This document shows positions 1 through 9,018 of a DNA stretch of 64,000 nucleotides, piece by piece. Positions within the stretch are counted from its first letter, which is position 1; the number at the start of each line of letters is the position of its first letter. A model generated the notes under the pieces. It ran no database searches and was not told where the DNA came from. It saw nothing but the letters and a program-made list of their open reading frames with translations. The stretch is from the NCBI GenBank assembly GCA_020639155.1, contig JACKHF010000001.1:2418001-2482000 (forward strand). Reading direction: 5' to 3'. The DNA is from Phycisphaeraceae bacterium (lineage in GTDB: Bacteria; Planctomycetota; Phycisphaerae; Phycisphaerales; UBA1924). The position numbers and the translations under genes are program-made.

Positions 1-1
1 A

Positions 2-145
2 GCGATGGGGTTACTCGCGCGCTGTATCCAACATGAAACAGATCATCTGGATGGCGTGCTGATTATCGACAAGTTCACACAACTCTCCCGGCTGAAGAAC
101 AGGTCAGCAATCAAGTCACTTAAGCGTGCAGCAGGGGAGTGGTGA
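2..145 (+). CDS. def: Peptide deformylase, C-terminal end (5' truncated by window)
   Basis: The frame open from the window edge reads ...GLLARCIQHETDHLDGVL... and stops at TGA 143-145. HExxH followed by LDG is the third conserved motif of peptide deformylase, with two His metal ligands and the catalytic Glu. The enzyme removes the N-formyl group from nascent proteins. Only about 47 residues are inside the window. The stop overlaps the fmt start as TGATG, and def-fmt is a classic pair: one gene's product adds the formyl group to Met-tRNA and the other's removes it later. Identification is firm despite truncation. Confidence 0.9.
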   Translation, partial: AMGLLARCIQHETDHLDGVLIIDKFTQLSRLKNRSAIKSLKRAAGEW

Positions 146-1125
146 TGGCAGACGCAGAGCGGAGTCGTCGATTGCGCGTGGTGTTCTTTGGTTCTGGTGC
201 GTTCGGTCTTCCGACACTGGAGATGCTGCGAGACAATCATGACCTGTCGCTTGTCGTATCGCAGCCAGCAAGGCCAGCCGGCCGAGGCAAGAAACTGACA
301 TCCACGCCTGTAGCTCAATGGATTGTTGAGAATGCCTCGGATACGCCCGTTGTGACACCGGAATTGATCAGTACAAAGAACGCTGTGGAAGATGTTCTCG
401 CGCAAGGGGCGGATGTCATCGTTGTGATCGCGTACGGACAGAAGATTCCGGCGAGCATCTACGAGAGCAGTCCGTGCATCAATCTGCACGGTTCGGTCCT
501 GCCAAAGTGGCGTGGGGCTGCGCCGATCCATCGCGCGATTCTTGGAGGTGACACACATACCGGCGTGTGTGTGATTCACGTTGTTGAAAAGATGGATGCA
601 GGCAATGTGATTACGGCATCGACTCTTCATATTGATCAAGGATGGACGACAAGCGAGTTGCACGATGAACTTGCCAGGCAAGGCCCTGCGTGTGTTCGCA
701 AGGTTCTTGACGCGATCGGTGCTCAGCTGTCTATTGCTGGTCATGTGCAGAATGATGCGCATGTGTTTTATGCACGCAAAATCCACCGAGAGGATGCGTG
801 GATTGACTTTGGAAGATCTTCGGATGAATGCAGACGCAGAATCAACGGGCTGAGTCCATCGCCGGGTGTTGCTGTTCGATGCGGCAGGATAGAGTTTAAG
901 GTCGTGCGCAGTGTCACTGCGGATGCAGATATCATGCCTCAGGCAGCATCAGGACAGCTGGTTGACGTGGTTCGAGGTCGAGTTCGTTGCGGAGATTTCA
1001 GAGATCTTGTGATGCTGCAGGTGCAGCCGACAGGGAAACACGTGATGAACTGGGAAGACTTTGCACGCGGATACCCTCTATCGGCGTGTGAAACGCTCGT
1101 GTCAGTTCAGCCAATCAAGTCGTAA
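145..1125 (+). CDS. fmt: Methionyl-tRNA formyltransferase
   Basis: About 326 residues, the usual length. It formylates the initiator Met-tRNA using 10-formyl-THF. The family signature is visible as NLHGSVLPKWRGAAPIHRAI near residues 105-124, with the catalytic Asn and His and the SLLP-like loop; GGDTHTGVCV follows. The C-terminal OB-like tRNA-binding domain begins near residue 205. GTG codons at 139 and 142 are in frame, but ATG 145 sits six bases after the AGGGGAG ribosome site at 132-138 and overlaps the def stop, so it is preferred. Cotranscribed with def and probably with the next gene, which starts inside the fmt stop (TAATG). Confidence 0.95.
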   Translation: MADAERSRRLRVVFFGSGAFGLPTLEMLRDNHDLSLVVSQPARPAGRGKKLTSTPVAQWIVENASDTPVVTPELISTKNAVEDVLAQGADVIVVIAYGQKIPASIYESSPCINLHGSVLPKWRGAAPIHRAILGGDTHTGVCVIHVVEKMDAGNVITASTLHIDQGWTTSELHDELARQGPACVRKVLDAIGAQLSIAGHVQNDAHVFYARKIHREDAWIDFGRSSDECRRRINGLSPSPGVAVRCGRIEFKVVRSVTADADIMPQAASGQLVDVVRGRVRCGDFRDLVMLQVQPTGKHVMNWEDFARGYPLSACETLVSVQPIKS

Positions 1126-1745
1126 TGTTCGGAGCGCGTGTGAAACGGTCGAGCCAGCCAGTGCTGACATTGTGGGACATGGTTGAGCGTGTACGCGGTC
1201 CTGTTGCAAAGTTTCGGGCCAGAAAAAAACCTGAGACAAAGCAACAATCGGTTGATCACACCCGGAAACAGTCTCGCGCGTCGCCATCGCTGGTGCGATA
1301 TGAGACGATGCAGCGGGAGATGCTTGCTCGTTATGAGATCCGTGTGCGGAAGTGGCGCCAAAGCACGTCTGGTGTTGCGTGGCAGGTATTTTACGCTGAT
1401 GGGACGGTGGCACGATTGATCGAATCACCGAAGCCGCGCGGGCCGGTTTCTGCAGCGGTGTTCCTACACGAGGTCGGTCATCACGCAATCGGGTTCGGGA
1501 CGTACAAGCTTCGTTGCCTTGAGGAGTACCACGCCTGGATGTTCTCTCTGGAACAGATGCACGCGTGGGAGCTGAACATCACGGCTCGCGTCGAGAAACG
1601 GGTGCAGGACTCAATGCGTTACGCGGTTGCGAAGGCTGTGCGTCGGGGGCTAAAAAGGCTTCCGACAGAGTTGCTCCCGTATCTGCCGGAGGGAGTTTGC
1701 ATCGAATCCGAGGTTCCTTCAGTCGAGCACTTAGTCGATGCGTAA
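1125..1745 (+). CDS. Uncharacterised protein with HEVGHH zinc-peptidase-like motif
   Basis: 206 residues, basic N-terminus, no obvious signal peptide. Residues about 112-123 read VFLHEVGHHAIG, an HExxH motif like a zinc-metallopeptidase helix; EEYHAWMF follows about 15 residues later and its Glu could be the third ligand. No membrane segment. The start codon overlaps the fmt stop, so it is probably the third gene of a def-fmt operon. HExxH plus a downstream Glu suggests a gluzincin-like hydrolase, but the family is not recognised and activity is unproven. It could instead be a metal-binding protein without protease function. Confidence 0.7.
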   Translation: MFGARVKRSSQPVLTLWDMVERVRGPVAKFRARKKPETKQQSVDHTRKQSRASPSLVRYETMQREMLARYEIRVRKWRQSTSGVAWQVFYADGTVARLIESPKPRGPVSAAVFLHEVGHHAIGFGTYKLRCLEEYHAWMFSLEQMHAWELNITARVEKRVQDSMRYAVAKAVRRGLKRLPTELLPYLPEGVCIESEVPSVEHLVDA

Positions 1746-1746
1746 G

Positions 1747-2496
1747 TCAGGCTGCCTGCTTCTTCGCAGATTTCACCTCGGCTTGCAGTTTGGAGAGTTT
1801 CTTGAAGCTCGGCGACTGGTGACGCTTTGAACTCCAGCCGCAACCGGGGCAGTGCTCGCCGGAGATACCCCGCATCGACAGGCCGCAGTTCATGCACGAG
1901 AGGCCCATCCGTGCTTCTGCGCTGCTCACGCCCCACATCAGCACGCACGCGATTGCACCTGAGAGCCATACAAATGCGCTGATCGCGAGGATCTCCATGC
2001 TGTATGCTGGGATGAGTGTGGCCACGGAGACGAGCAGGGTCAGCAGTGCCATCTGCTGGAAGGACTTCTGCCTTCTGGTTGCTATCAGCAGTAGCAGCGA
2101 AGATGTCAGCCCAGCGATAAGGATGGTGAGCGCGATTTCAATCGATGCGGTCATGCCCTTTGCGAAACTGAGATACTTCTGTATGGCATCGCCAAGATGG
2201 GGTTTGATTGCGATGTTGAGTGCGGGGAACCAAACTCCGAACGTTGCAAACCATGCAAGGAAGACCCATGGTGCGATATTGACTATTTTGAAACCCAGCA
2301 CACATGCGACGAGTCCAGACGCCGCTGCGATCCATCCCATACGCAGCAGGGTCTTTTCGAGCAGATCGGGTGTCAGCATTTCGGCGGAATACGCCTGATA
2401 GATTGTCAGCCCTGCTGCCCCTGACAGGAGAACCCAGAGGGCGATCGAGAGCAATCCCAATCCCTTGGCGTACGAAACTGCTGCGGCACGAAGCAT
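1747..2496 (-). CDS. Multi-pass membrane protein with C-terminal zinc ribbon
   Basis: About 249 residues from ATG 2496, which is preceded by GAGGTG at a good distance; an in-frame start 60 bases upstream lacks a ribosome site. There are about six hydrophobic segments (for example GLGLLSIALWVLLSGAAG and LLMLIA-type stretches), then a cytosolic tail CMNCGLSMRGISGEHCPGCGW: two CxxC pairs forming a zinc ribbon. A similar four-Cys pattern occurs in the genes at 3633, 41639 and 63234. Convergent with the HExxH gene, one base apart. No function can be assigned; the zinc ribbon may mediate protein or nucleic-acid contact. Confidence 0.75.
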   Translation of the reverse strand: MLRAAAVSYAKGLGLLSIALWVLLSGAAGLTIYQAYSAEMLTPDLLEKTLLRMGWIAAASGLVACVLGFKIVNIAPWVFLAWFATFGVWFPALNIAIKPHLGDAIQKYLSFAKGMTASIEIALTILIAGLTSSLLLLIATRRQKSFQQMALLTLLVSVATLIPAYSMEILAISAFVWLSGAIACVLMWGVSSAEARMGLSCMNCGLSMRGISGEHCPGCGWSSKRHQSPSFKKLSKLQAEVKSAKKQAA

Positions 2497-2690
2497 CCGA
2501 CACCTCACATTCACGTCCCTGTGGACTTGCCAGCCTGACCAGTGTGGGTGGGTCAAGCATTGTTCATTGTCGGTTTGGGGTGGCCTTTATGCGAAACCGG
2601 GTGGGCGAATTTCCTGCTGTCTTTGCGCCTGCATCCCTCACAACTGGTACAGATGGGCCAGTTCATATTTGGGGCGAGTCATGTGCTCAT

Positions 2691-2721
2691 TTGTGACGAT
2701 GTCCGCAGACATCCATATACT
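2691..2721 (+). promoter_or_regulatory. Candidate leaderless promoter of purQ
   Basis: TTGTGA (2691-2696), a 19-base spacer, then TATACT (2716-2721) six bases before the ATG at 2728. Transcription from such a box would start at or next to the A of the start codon, giving a leaderless mRNA. No ribosome site precedes the ATG, which fits. Confidence 0.5.
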
Positions 2722-2727
2722 CTTGTT

Positions 2728-3579
2728 ATGGGCATTACGTCAGCATCAAATGGGCAAGCTGCACCCCGCGCCGTTGTTATCCGTACCGCAGGTATCAACT
2801 GTGATCGCGAGATGGCTCGTGGGTTTTCGGCTGCGGGTGCCGACGTGTCTCTGGTCCATCTTGAAAAAGTGTGCGCACAGCCAGCGATGCTCGACGGGTT
2901 CGATCTGATCGGGTTTCCTGGTGGGTTCAGTTACGGTGATGATGTTGCATCGGGCCGGATCTTCGCAATGAAGGTTCGGCGTGCATTACTCCCGGCGCTG
3001 CGTGCTGCTCTTGATCGCAAGTGCCCGATGCTTGGGATCTGCAATGGGTTTCAGGTATTGGTGCAGTGTGGCTTACTCCCGGGATTTGAATCAGACGACA
3101 GTGTGGGTGTCGAGCGTGGGGCTGGTCTGACAGACAACGCCTGCGGGCACTTTGTTGACTCGTGGGTGCGTGTGACATATCAGCCAAACACACATTGCGT
3201 GTGGACACAAGGGCTTGACTCGCTGGGTGACGATGCACGGCTGCTCCCGGTTGCGCATGGCGAGGGACGGTTTGTTGCACATGATCGGAAGGTTCTCGAT
3301 GCGATTGAGTCGGCAAATCTTGGTGTGATTCGGTATGAGGACAACTTTAATGGTTCGGATGGTGCGATTGCAGGATTGTGCGATCCATCGGGGCTTGTGC
3401 TTGGGCTGATGCCGCATCCCGATCGGTTTCTTGAGTGGACCCGCCATCCATACTGGACACGTCTGCCACAGTCACTTCTTGCAACCGAAGCACCCGGGCT
3501 GGCATCATTTCGAAACGCTGTCAGATATGCTGCGGAGCATGCCGTACGAGACAATGGCGTAGCGCAGCAGGCGTGCTGA
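2728..3579 (+). CDS. purQ: Phosphoribosylformylglycinamidine synthase, glutaminase subunit
   Basis: About 283 residues, somewhat longer than typical PurQ. A class I glutamine amidotransferase that feeds ammonia to PurL in purine synthesis. Near the N-terminus VIRTAGINCDREM matches the PurQ opening; GFPGGFSYGDD is the oxyanion region; MLGICNGFQVL contains the nucleophilic Cys; LMPHPDRFLE carries the catalytic His. The open frame extends to 2542, but ATG 2728 is where homology begins and has a TATACT box six bases upstream. No purL or purS lies nearby, so the gene stands alone. The C-terminal extension after the MPHPDRF motif is unusual in length. Confidence 0.93.
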   Translation: MGITSASNGQAAPRAVVIRTAGINCDREMARGFSAAGADVSLVHLEKVCAQPAMLDGFDLIGFPGGFSYGDDVASGRIFAMKVRRALLPALRAALDRKCPMLGICNGFQVLVQCGLLPGFESDDSVGVERGAGLTDNACGHFVDSWVRVTYQPNTHCVWTQGLDSLGDDARLLPVAHGEGRFVAHDRKVLDAIESANLGVIRYEDNFNGSDGAIAGLCDPSGLVLGLMPHPDRFLEWTRHPYWTRLPQSLLATEAPGLASFRNAVRYAAEHAVRDNGVAQQAC

Positions 3580-3632
3580 TGGATGGAACCCGCACAGTGT
3601 GGCGGAGTATCACAATCGCAAAGGAGTGAGTT

Positions 3633-4835
3633 GTGAGCCCATTGTCAGATGCAGAACTGAAGCGCATGGCGGCGACTGCCGGTGTCCCTGCGATGACGAT
3701 TGACGATCATCGTCCGTGTCGTGAGTGCGGGTATGACCTGATCGGTCTTCAGGTTGATGGGGTTTGTCCGGAGTGCGGCACCTCAATTCAGTCAATCTCC
3801 AGCGGAGCAAGCACCTCGTCTACCCCGCACGCACGTTCGAAACACGAGCGGTTGCTTGAGTATCCAAAGTCTCGGTTGAAGGTGCTTCGGAATGGTCTGA
3901 CGATGATGGCGATTGCGGTGCCGTTGTTGACAATGCTCCCGCTTGTTGTTCGCGTGATGGATTCGACCGGGTACGCACTGACCGAAGAGCCAGTCATCGC
4001 TGGGGTGTATGTTGCTACTTCGGTGCTTTGGGTGCTCGGAGTGGTGATGCTGTCTGTGATGCCGATGCACGCGGACCACATTCCAGCAAAGCTCAGGCCG
4101 TGGTATGCCAAAGTTGGTATGGCAAGCATCGTCACGCAGTGCTTCTGGATCGGTGCTGCTCTGTCGTGGCTTGTCTTTACTGCGCAGAATACAACACCTG
4201 CACTGGGAGTAGCGATTGGACTTCGTGTTGTCGCGGTCTTTGGGTTGATTCCAACGTGCTGGCAACTCTCGCTCATTGCACGTGCAGCAAACGATGATCA
4301 TCTAGCCGAGCGTCTGTGGGCGATCGGCTGGGGCATGCCGGCAGCGCTCGTTGGTTTGGTGGTGCTGGGGTTTTTCCCAACCACCTTCCTGATCATGTGC
4401 GGAGGACTTTTTATCTTTTATGGGCTGACGTTTGGTGTGTTCGTCATGCAGCTGCTGCTGGCGAAACATGTGTTTGATGTTCGCGCAGATGTGGCATGGG
4501 CAATTCGAAATCAGAACCACACCAGGTATCGTGAGGAGGAGTTCCGCGAGCGAGCTGCAAAGCGGGCAGCCGAGGCACTGGTCTCCGATGCGCTCACACT
4601 AGATGATGTGCCAGCAGCAGCAAGGGCCGCTGAGTACGAGAGCCACAGCAGATTTGCGCATGGGGAACATCAGGCCGACATCAAACCGGCTGGTTCGAGC
4701 AGCACCAGCCACACCCCAATGGTGAACCCAAAGCAGGAGCAGCAAACAACACAAAGACCACCTCCCAAGCCGCTCAAGGGAGAGCATCGGATCGAGCAGT
4801 CGGATGATGGTGAAACCTACGACATCATTGATTGA
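3633..4835 (+). CDS. Membrane protein with N-terminal CPECG zinc ribbon
   Basis: 400 residues from GTG 3633, after a strong AAGGAG at 3621-3626. Residues about 28-51 read PCRECGYDLIG...VCPECGTS, a compact zinc ribbon of a type repeated in this window. About six or seven hydrophobic segments occupy residues 90-280 (LTMMAIAVPLLTMLPLVV, VLWVLGVVMLSVM, LVGLVVLGFFPTTFLIMCGGLF). A charged, low-complexity tail with Gln and Pro follows. No catalytic motif seen. Follows purQ by about 50 bases on the same strand but has its own ribosome site. Function unknown; likely an inner-membrane protein with cytosolic ends. Confidence 0.75.
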   Translation: MSPLSDAELKRMAATAGVPAMTIDDHRPCRECGYDLIGLQVDGVCPECGTSIQSISSGASTSSTPHARSKHERLLEYPKSRLKVLRNGLTMMAIAVPLLTMLPLVVRVMDSTGYALTEEPVIAGVYVATSVLWVLGVVMLSVMPMHADHIPAKLRPWYAKVGMASIVTQCFWIGAALSWLVFTAQNTTPALGVAIGLRVVAVFGLIPTCWQLSLIARAANDDHLAERLWAIGWGMPAALVGLVVLGFFPTTFLIMCGGLFIFYGLTFGVFVMQLLLAKHVFDVRADVAWAIRNQNHTRYREEEFRERAAKRAAEALVSDALTLDDVPAAARAAEYESHSRFAHGEHQADIKPAGSSSTSHTPMVNPKQEQQTTQRPPPKPLKGEHRIEQSDDGETYDIID

Positions 4836-4906
4836 TGCCCGAGAACGCAGGAAATCACTCGTTTCAGCGGTGTGATTACTTGCCTTTGCGCACACGCCGG
4901 TTTTGA

Positions 4907-6181
4907 TTGACTGTGCAGACACCTTCCATCCATACTGATTCGTCGAAACACGCAAAGGGCAAGGTGCTTGTTGCGATGTCCGGCGGTGTTGATTCGTCGG
5001 TTGCTGCTGCACTGCTGAAAGAGCAGGGATATGAGGTTGTTGGTGTCTTTATGCGCCTCGGATCGGTTGGTGATGATCTCGAAGAGCAGGGCGCGGTGTG
5101 TCGGATCAAGCCGACCGGTGATCGAGCGCTGAAGGTCCAGACAAAGGTGCATCATCAGGGATGCTGCTCGGTGGGCGATGCCAACGACGCACGCGTTGTT
5201 GCTGCGGAGCTCGGTATCTCGCTGTATGTCTGCAACTTCACGAAAGAGTTCGGCAGGATCATCGACTACTTTACGGATGAGTATGCGCACGGGAAGACAC
5301 CGAACCCGTGTGTGCGATGCAACGACTGGATCAAGTTCGGTCGTCTGTTCGAGTACGCAGACATGATCGGCGCGGACTTTGTCGCGACCGGACACTACGC
5401 GCAGCTAGCACACATTGACGGTGAGCCGGTGCTCAAGCGCGGTGCTGATGTCGCAAAGGACCAGAGCTATGTGTTGTTCGGGATCGATCGAGCGCGCCTG
5501 CAGCGGATGATGCTGCCGGTGGGGCAGTTCGAAAAGCCGATGATACGTCAGCGTGCGCACGAACTGAACCTGCCGGTTTTTGATAAGCCCGACTCGCAGG
5601 AGATCTGCTTTGTTCCGGATAACAACTACGCCAATCTTGTTGAGCGCAGGGTTCCGGAACTCGCACACGAGGGGACGATCCTCGATATCGATGGCAACGA
5701 GATCGGGACGCACGCGGGGCATCACCGGTTTACCATCGGGCAGCGTCGCAAGCTGGGGATGGCGTTCGGCAAGCCGACCTATGTCGTTGACAAGAATCCT
5801 GCAAGCAACACCATCACCGTTGGAGACAAGACAGACCTTGTCATCGGCGCGTGCGATGTGGGTGAAGCGAACTGGCTCGTCGATACTGATTGCATGCGGG
5901 ATGGCGCTCCTGTGACAGTGCAGTACCGGGCGCATGGTGAGGTGGCACGGGCAACGTTGCGATTGCTTGATACCGGCAGCCGGGAAACTCATTCTGGCAG
6001 AACCGGGCGGTTCAGCGTCGTCTTTGATGACCCTCGCACCGCAGTGGCGCCGGGGCAGGCGATGGTCGTGTATGGCGATGGCGAAGCGTTCCCGCATGAT
6101 CGGGTGCTCGGCGGCGGATGGATCGAACGGACACACCGTCCGGATCGAGTGGTGACAGAATCCGCATCTGTCAACGCGTGA
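4907..6181 (+). CDS. mnmA: tRNA-specific 2-thiouridylase MnmA with lineage-type insertion
   Basis: Thiolates U34 of tRNA Lys, Glu and Gln. The PP-loop motif AMSGGVDSSVAA lies near residues 23-34. TPNPCVRCN holds one catalytic Cys, ATGHYAQ follows, and PDSQEICFVP contains the second. The family normally passes from the first strand (VVGVFMR) almost directly to CCS; here about 45 residues (LGSVGDDLEEQGAVCRIKP and onward) come before GCCSVGDANDA. Total 424 residues against roughly 360-370 usually. TTG 4907 or GTG 4913 could start it; no strong ribosome site separates them. The downstream MBL gene appears to have its own promoter. Confidence 0.93.
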   Translation: MTVQTPSIHTDSSKHAKGKVLVAMSGGVDSSVAAALLKEQGYEVVGVFMRLGSVGDDLEEQGAVCRIKPTGDRALKVQTKVHHQGCCSVGDANDARVVAAELGISLYVCNFTKEFGRIIDYFTDEYAHGKTPNPCVRCNDWIKFGRLFEYADMIGADFVATGHYAQLAHIDGEPVLKRGADVAKDQSYVLFGIDRARLQRMMLPVGQFEKPMIRQRAHELNLPVFDKPDSQEICFVPDNNYANLVERRVPELAHEGTILDIDGNEIGTHAGHHRFTIGQRRKLGMAFGKPTYVVDKNPASNTITVGDKTDLVIGACDVGEANWLVDTDCMRDGAPVTVQYRAHGEVARATLRLLDTGSRETHSGRTGRFSVVFDDPRTAVAPGQAMVVYGDGEAFPHDRVLGGGWIERTHRPDRVVTESASVNA

Positions 6182-6197
6182 TTGCTCGCCGTAGACT
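6168..6197 (+). promoter_or_regulatory. Candidate leaderless promoter of the MBL-fold gene
   Basis: CTGTCA (6168-6173), 18-base spacer, TAGACT (6192-6197), then five bases to the ATG at 6203. It lies across the end of mnmA. TAGACT recurs as the candidate -10 box before the gene at 9288. Confidence 0.45.
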
Positions 6198-6202
6198 TGC
6201 CC

Positions 6203-7192
6203 ATGACAGGTTTCAGATGGCAGCTTCTTCGCGCGGGACGATTCAGTCTCGATGCGGGTTCGATGATGGGGCTGATCCCGCGCGTTGTGTGGGAGAAGTC
6301 GGTCCCAATCGATGATCGGCATCGCGTGCAACTTCAGCACAACTGCATCTACGCGGAAAACACGGATGCCGATGGGAATACGCATCGCGTACTCATCGAG
6401 ACGGGTACAGGAAACAAACTCGACGCGAAGATGCGGAAGATCTTCGCATTGCAGGACCGGTGGGTGGGTGATGCGCTCGCGGAGATCGGTGTGGCGTGCG
6501 AGTCCATCACGGATGTCGTCGTGTCGCATCTGCACTTTGATCATGCTGGCGGTTTGACACGATTGTGCAAAGATAACGAGTCGCCGGACTGGGTTGGGCC
6601 GGGGTCTGATGGAGCCGAGATCAACGTGAAGCGATCATTTCCGAATGCGCGTGTGCATACGCAGCAACGCGAGTGGGATGATGCAATCGCGAACCGAAGC
6701 GTGATGACGCGGACGTATTACCGCGATCATCTAGAGCCGATCGAGACGCAGGTGGTCCTGCATGACTCGCACAGGCCGTTTCCGGCGGGCCTTCCGATCG
6801 ATCGTGACATGAAGCCACGACTTTCCGCAATGCATCGGACAACAGAAGTTCTGCCTGGGGTGCGAGTGCTCCAGACACCAGGACACACGTGGGGTCAGCA
6901 GGCTGTGCTCTTTGATGATGATGCTGGGAACACGATTGTTTTTACGCCTGATGTGATGCCGACGCGCTGGCATTGCGGTGCAGCGTACAGCCTTGCGTAT
7001 GACGTTGAACCGTACACGAGCATGATCTCAAAGTCGTGGCTGCTCGCTGAGGCAGCAAAGCACAACTGGGTGCTGGTGCTCGACCACGAACCCGGTCAGC
7101 CGTGTGTGCGCGTACATGATGACGGGCACGGATGGTTTGCTCTTGAAGACGCTGATGTAGCGCAGGCCAAAGCCGCAATGGAGCATGCGTGA
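6203..7192 (+). CDS. Metallo-beta-lactamase-fold hydrolase
   Basis: About 329 residues. SHLHFDHAGGLTRL near residue 112 is the HxHxDH metal-binding motif of the MBL superfamily. A later His in LQTPGHTWGQQ and an Asp in FTPDVMPTRWH supply further ligands, followed by LVLDHEPGQP. The order and length match MBL-fold hydrolases of the lactonase/quorum-quenching-like type rather than RNase Z or glyoxalase II, but the substrate cannot be read from sequence. ATG 6203 is preferred over TTG 6182 because of the TAGACT box. The stop overlaps the prmC start (GTGA), so they are translated together. Confidence 0.8.
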   Translation: MTGFRWQLLRAGRFSLDAGSMMGLIPRVVWEKSVPIDDRHRVQLQHNCIYAENTDADGNTHRVLIETGTGNKLDAKMRKIFALQDRWVGDALAEIGVACESITDVVVSHLHFDHAGGLTRLCKDNESPDWVGPGSDGAEINVKRSFPNARVHTQQREWDDAIANRSVMTRTYYRDHLEPIETQVVLHDSHRPFPAGLPIDRDMKPRLSAMHRTTEVLPGVRVLQTPGHTWGQQAVLFDDDAGNTIVFTPDVMPTRWHCGAAYSLAYDVEPYTSMISKSWLLAEAAKHNWVLVLDHEPGQPCVRVHDDGHGWFALEDADVAQAKAAMEHA

Positions 7193-8076
7193 CCACACCA
7201 TCTGCTTCCAAGGTCTGGACCAGCCGCGAGTTGCAGTCGTGGATGATCAGCGCATTCCAGAAGGCTGGTGTGGAGCCGGCGCGGTTGTGTGCAGAGACGC
7301 TGCTGTGTCATGTGCTCAAGTGCGATCGGTTGCGTCTGATGATGGATCAGGATCGGCCGGCAAACGAGCAGGAACGCGGGCAGCTTCGGGAACTCGTGGC
7401 ACGCGCACTCAAGCACGAACCGGTGCAGTACCTTGTCGGTCATTGGCCGTTCTATGGTGTTGATCTGAAGGTTGACAAGCGTGCGCTCATTCCGAGGCCT
7501 TGCACTGAGCAACTGGTTGATATTGCGATCAATCACATTCGCACGTTGGAACTCGATCGTCAGGCTCGTGTGCTTGATATGTGTACTGGATCAGGCTGTA
7601 TCGCGATTGCAATAGCAAAGCAGTGTCCGGATGTGCAGATCATTGCGACCGATATTGATGCCGATGCGCTCTCGCTCGCCAGAGAGAATGTTGAGCGGTG
7701 TGGTGCTGGAGATCGTGTCACATTGCTGCAGGGTGATCTATACAGGGCGCTGCCCGAGGGCACACCATTGTTCGATGTGCTGGTGAGCAATCCGCCGTAC
7801 ATCACGGATACAGAATGGGAGCATGTTGCACCGCGCGTGAAGGACTATGAGCCGACCATCGCGCTTCGAGGCGGGACTAATGGGATGCAGTGTGTTGGAT
7901 CAGTAATCGAGGGTGCGGAACAGCACCTCGTTCAGGGCGGGTTGATAGTAGTGGAGATCACGCCACCGATTGCTGAGGCATGCCTGCAAATGGCGTCTGC
8001 GGGGCCTTGGAATGCGAGCCGAATCGTCCAGGATCACGACAGATTGCAACGGTTTTGGGCTGGAACCCGTCTATAA
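7189..8076 (+). CDS. prmC: Peptide chain release factor N5-glutamine methyltransferase
   Basis: 295 residues, typical for PrmC/HemK. It methylates the Gln of the GGQ motif in RF1 and RF2. The N-terminal helical domain (residues 1-80) is followed by the SAM-binding Rossmann fold: VLDMCTGSGCIAIAIAK is motif I, IATDIDADALSLA motif II, and VSNPPYI the catalytic NPPY near residue 200. Starts at GTG 7189, overlapping the stop of the upstream MBL gene by four bases. No prfA is adjacent, although the pair is often linked in other bacteria. Confidence 0.92.
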   Translation: MTTPSASKVWTSRELQSWMISAFQKAGVEPARLCAETLLCHVLKCDRLRLMMDQDRPANEQERGQLRELVARALKHEPVQYLVGHWPFYGVDLKVDKRALIPRPCTEQLVDIAINHIRTLELDRQARVLDMCTGSGCIAIAIAKQCPDVQIIATDIDADALSLARENVERCGAGDRVTLLQGDLYRALPEGTPLFDVLVSNPPYITDTEWEHVAPRVKDYEPTIALRGGTNGMQCVGSVIEGAEQHLVQGGLIVVEITPPIAEACLQMASAGPWNASRIVQDHDRLQRFWAGTRL

Positions 8077-8286
8077 CGCGCATCAAATCGTCCTATAACA
8101 TACAATATGGCCAGTATTTCTGCAAATCTGGCTCTTTGTGCCGGTTTTGCTGGTCGTACGGAAAAGTCGGTGTAGATTGGTTTTAACGGTTCTATCTGCA
8201 TCGGGCGAAAGCTCGGCATGAGGTCGTAGGTAGGCCAACATTTTCTTGTGCTGGCATTTTGTAATCGCTGGCAGAGGGGGTTTGTT
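8077..8286. other. Intergenic region upstream of the PEP-CTERM-like gene
   Basis: 210 bases, visibly richer in A and T than its surroundings. It holds the AGGGGG ribosome site for the next gene. Possible -10 sequences (TATAAC and TACAAT near 8093-8108) exist but none has a convincing -35 partner. I found no sigma-54 GG-N10-GC pair. Confidence 0.4.
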
Positions 8287-9018
8287 GTGAGAGATTATCT
8301 ATTGCGCGGTGTTTGTGCCATTGCTATTGCAGCATGTGCTGGAGTTGCGGGCGCTGACGTGTATCGATCCGAGATTGTCCGACCTATTGGCTACGGTGCC
8401 ACAGGGTTTGTTTCGACTGGAGACAGCGGGAATGGCGCTGTGCTCGCGAACGATACCTTGTCGCTGGGCCTGTACGCGTACGCCTCATCTTCAAATACAT
8501 CGTTTATTAACACTGGTGGCGATGTGCTTGTCACGAGGGGGGCTGGAGCTACCAGTCTTGGTGATAACTCCAAGGGAACTGGCGAGATCCATGCACAATG
8601 GGACGAGTTTGTCGGTACCACGACCAACACAGTGCAGGTTATCTGGCAATCAAGCGACAACTCAGACATGCTCCCTGCTGGCACTACGGTGAACGGTTTG
8701 CCAGCAAACTACCTCAACTGGCGCGTTGGAGCGACTGATCCTGTCAACTTTACACAGTATCTGCAGGACCTGAATCTTGTGACAGTGACGGTTTTTACGA
8801 GCAGTAATGGCGGGCAGTCATTTGACGTTCATGACCTTACTTCATTGTTCTCGTCAGGCTGGAATGGCACCGATATCAACCATGCTCTAATTCTTGCAGG
8901 TCTTGGGACGAACATGCTCATTGCTGAGTACGAGTTTGAATACACACTGGTCCCATCGCCGGGTGTGGGAATCCTGATGGGTGGGTTTGGGTTGCTCGCC
9001 AGCCGTCGGAGACGATAA
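8287..9018 (+). CDS. Secreted PEP-CTERM-like sorting protein
   Basis: About 243 residues from GTG 8287, six bases after AGGGGG. Signal peptide VRDYLLRGVCAIAIAACAGVAGAD. The middle is rich in Ser, Thr, Asn and Gly (SSSNTSFINTGGD), as in secreted matrix proteins. The C-terminus is VPSPGVGILMGGFGLLASRRRR: a VPxPG motif, a short hydrophobic segment and an Arg cluster, which is the architecture recognised by exosortase for cleavage and anchoring. No exosortase is in the window. The gene stands alone and ends at a good terminator. Cargo function unknown. Confidence 0.82.
   Translation: MRDYLLRGVCAIAIAACAGVAGADVYRSEIVRPIGYGATGFVSTGDSGNGAVLANDTLSLGLYAYASSSNTSFINTGGDVLVTRGAGATSLGDNSKGTGEIHAQWDEFVGTTTNTVQVIWQSSDNSDMLPAGTTVNGLPANYLNWRVGATDPVNFTQYLQDLNLVTVTVFTSSNGGQSFDVHDLTSLFSSGWNGTDINHALILAGLGTNMLIAEYEFEYTLVPSPGVGILMGGFGLLASRRRR

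Noticed and set aside
43..786. 247-residue minus-strand open frame opposite fmt
   Set aside because: Shadow of fmt; no ribosome site, no motif, and fmt is certain.
5405..6544. 379-residue minus-strand frame opposite mnmA and the MBL gene
   Set aside because: Spans two confident genes on the other strand, with Arg/His-rich translation typical of a reverse-strand shadow.
8077..8286. Sigma-54 promoter for the PEP-CTERM-like gene
   Set aside because: The nearest GG...GC pair has a 12-base spacing in place of 10.
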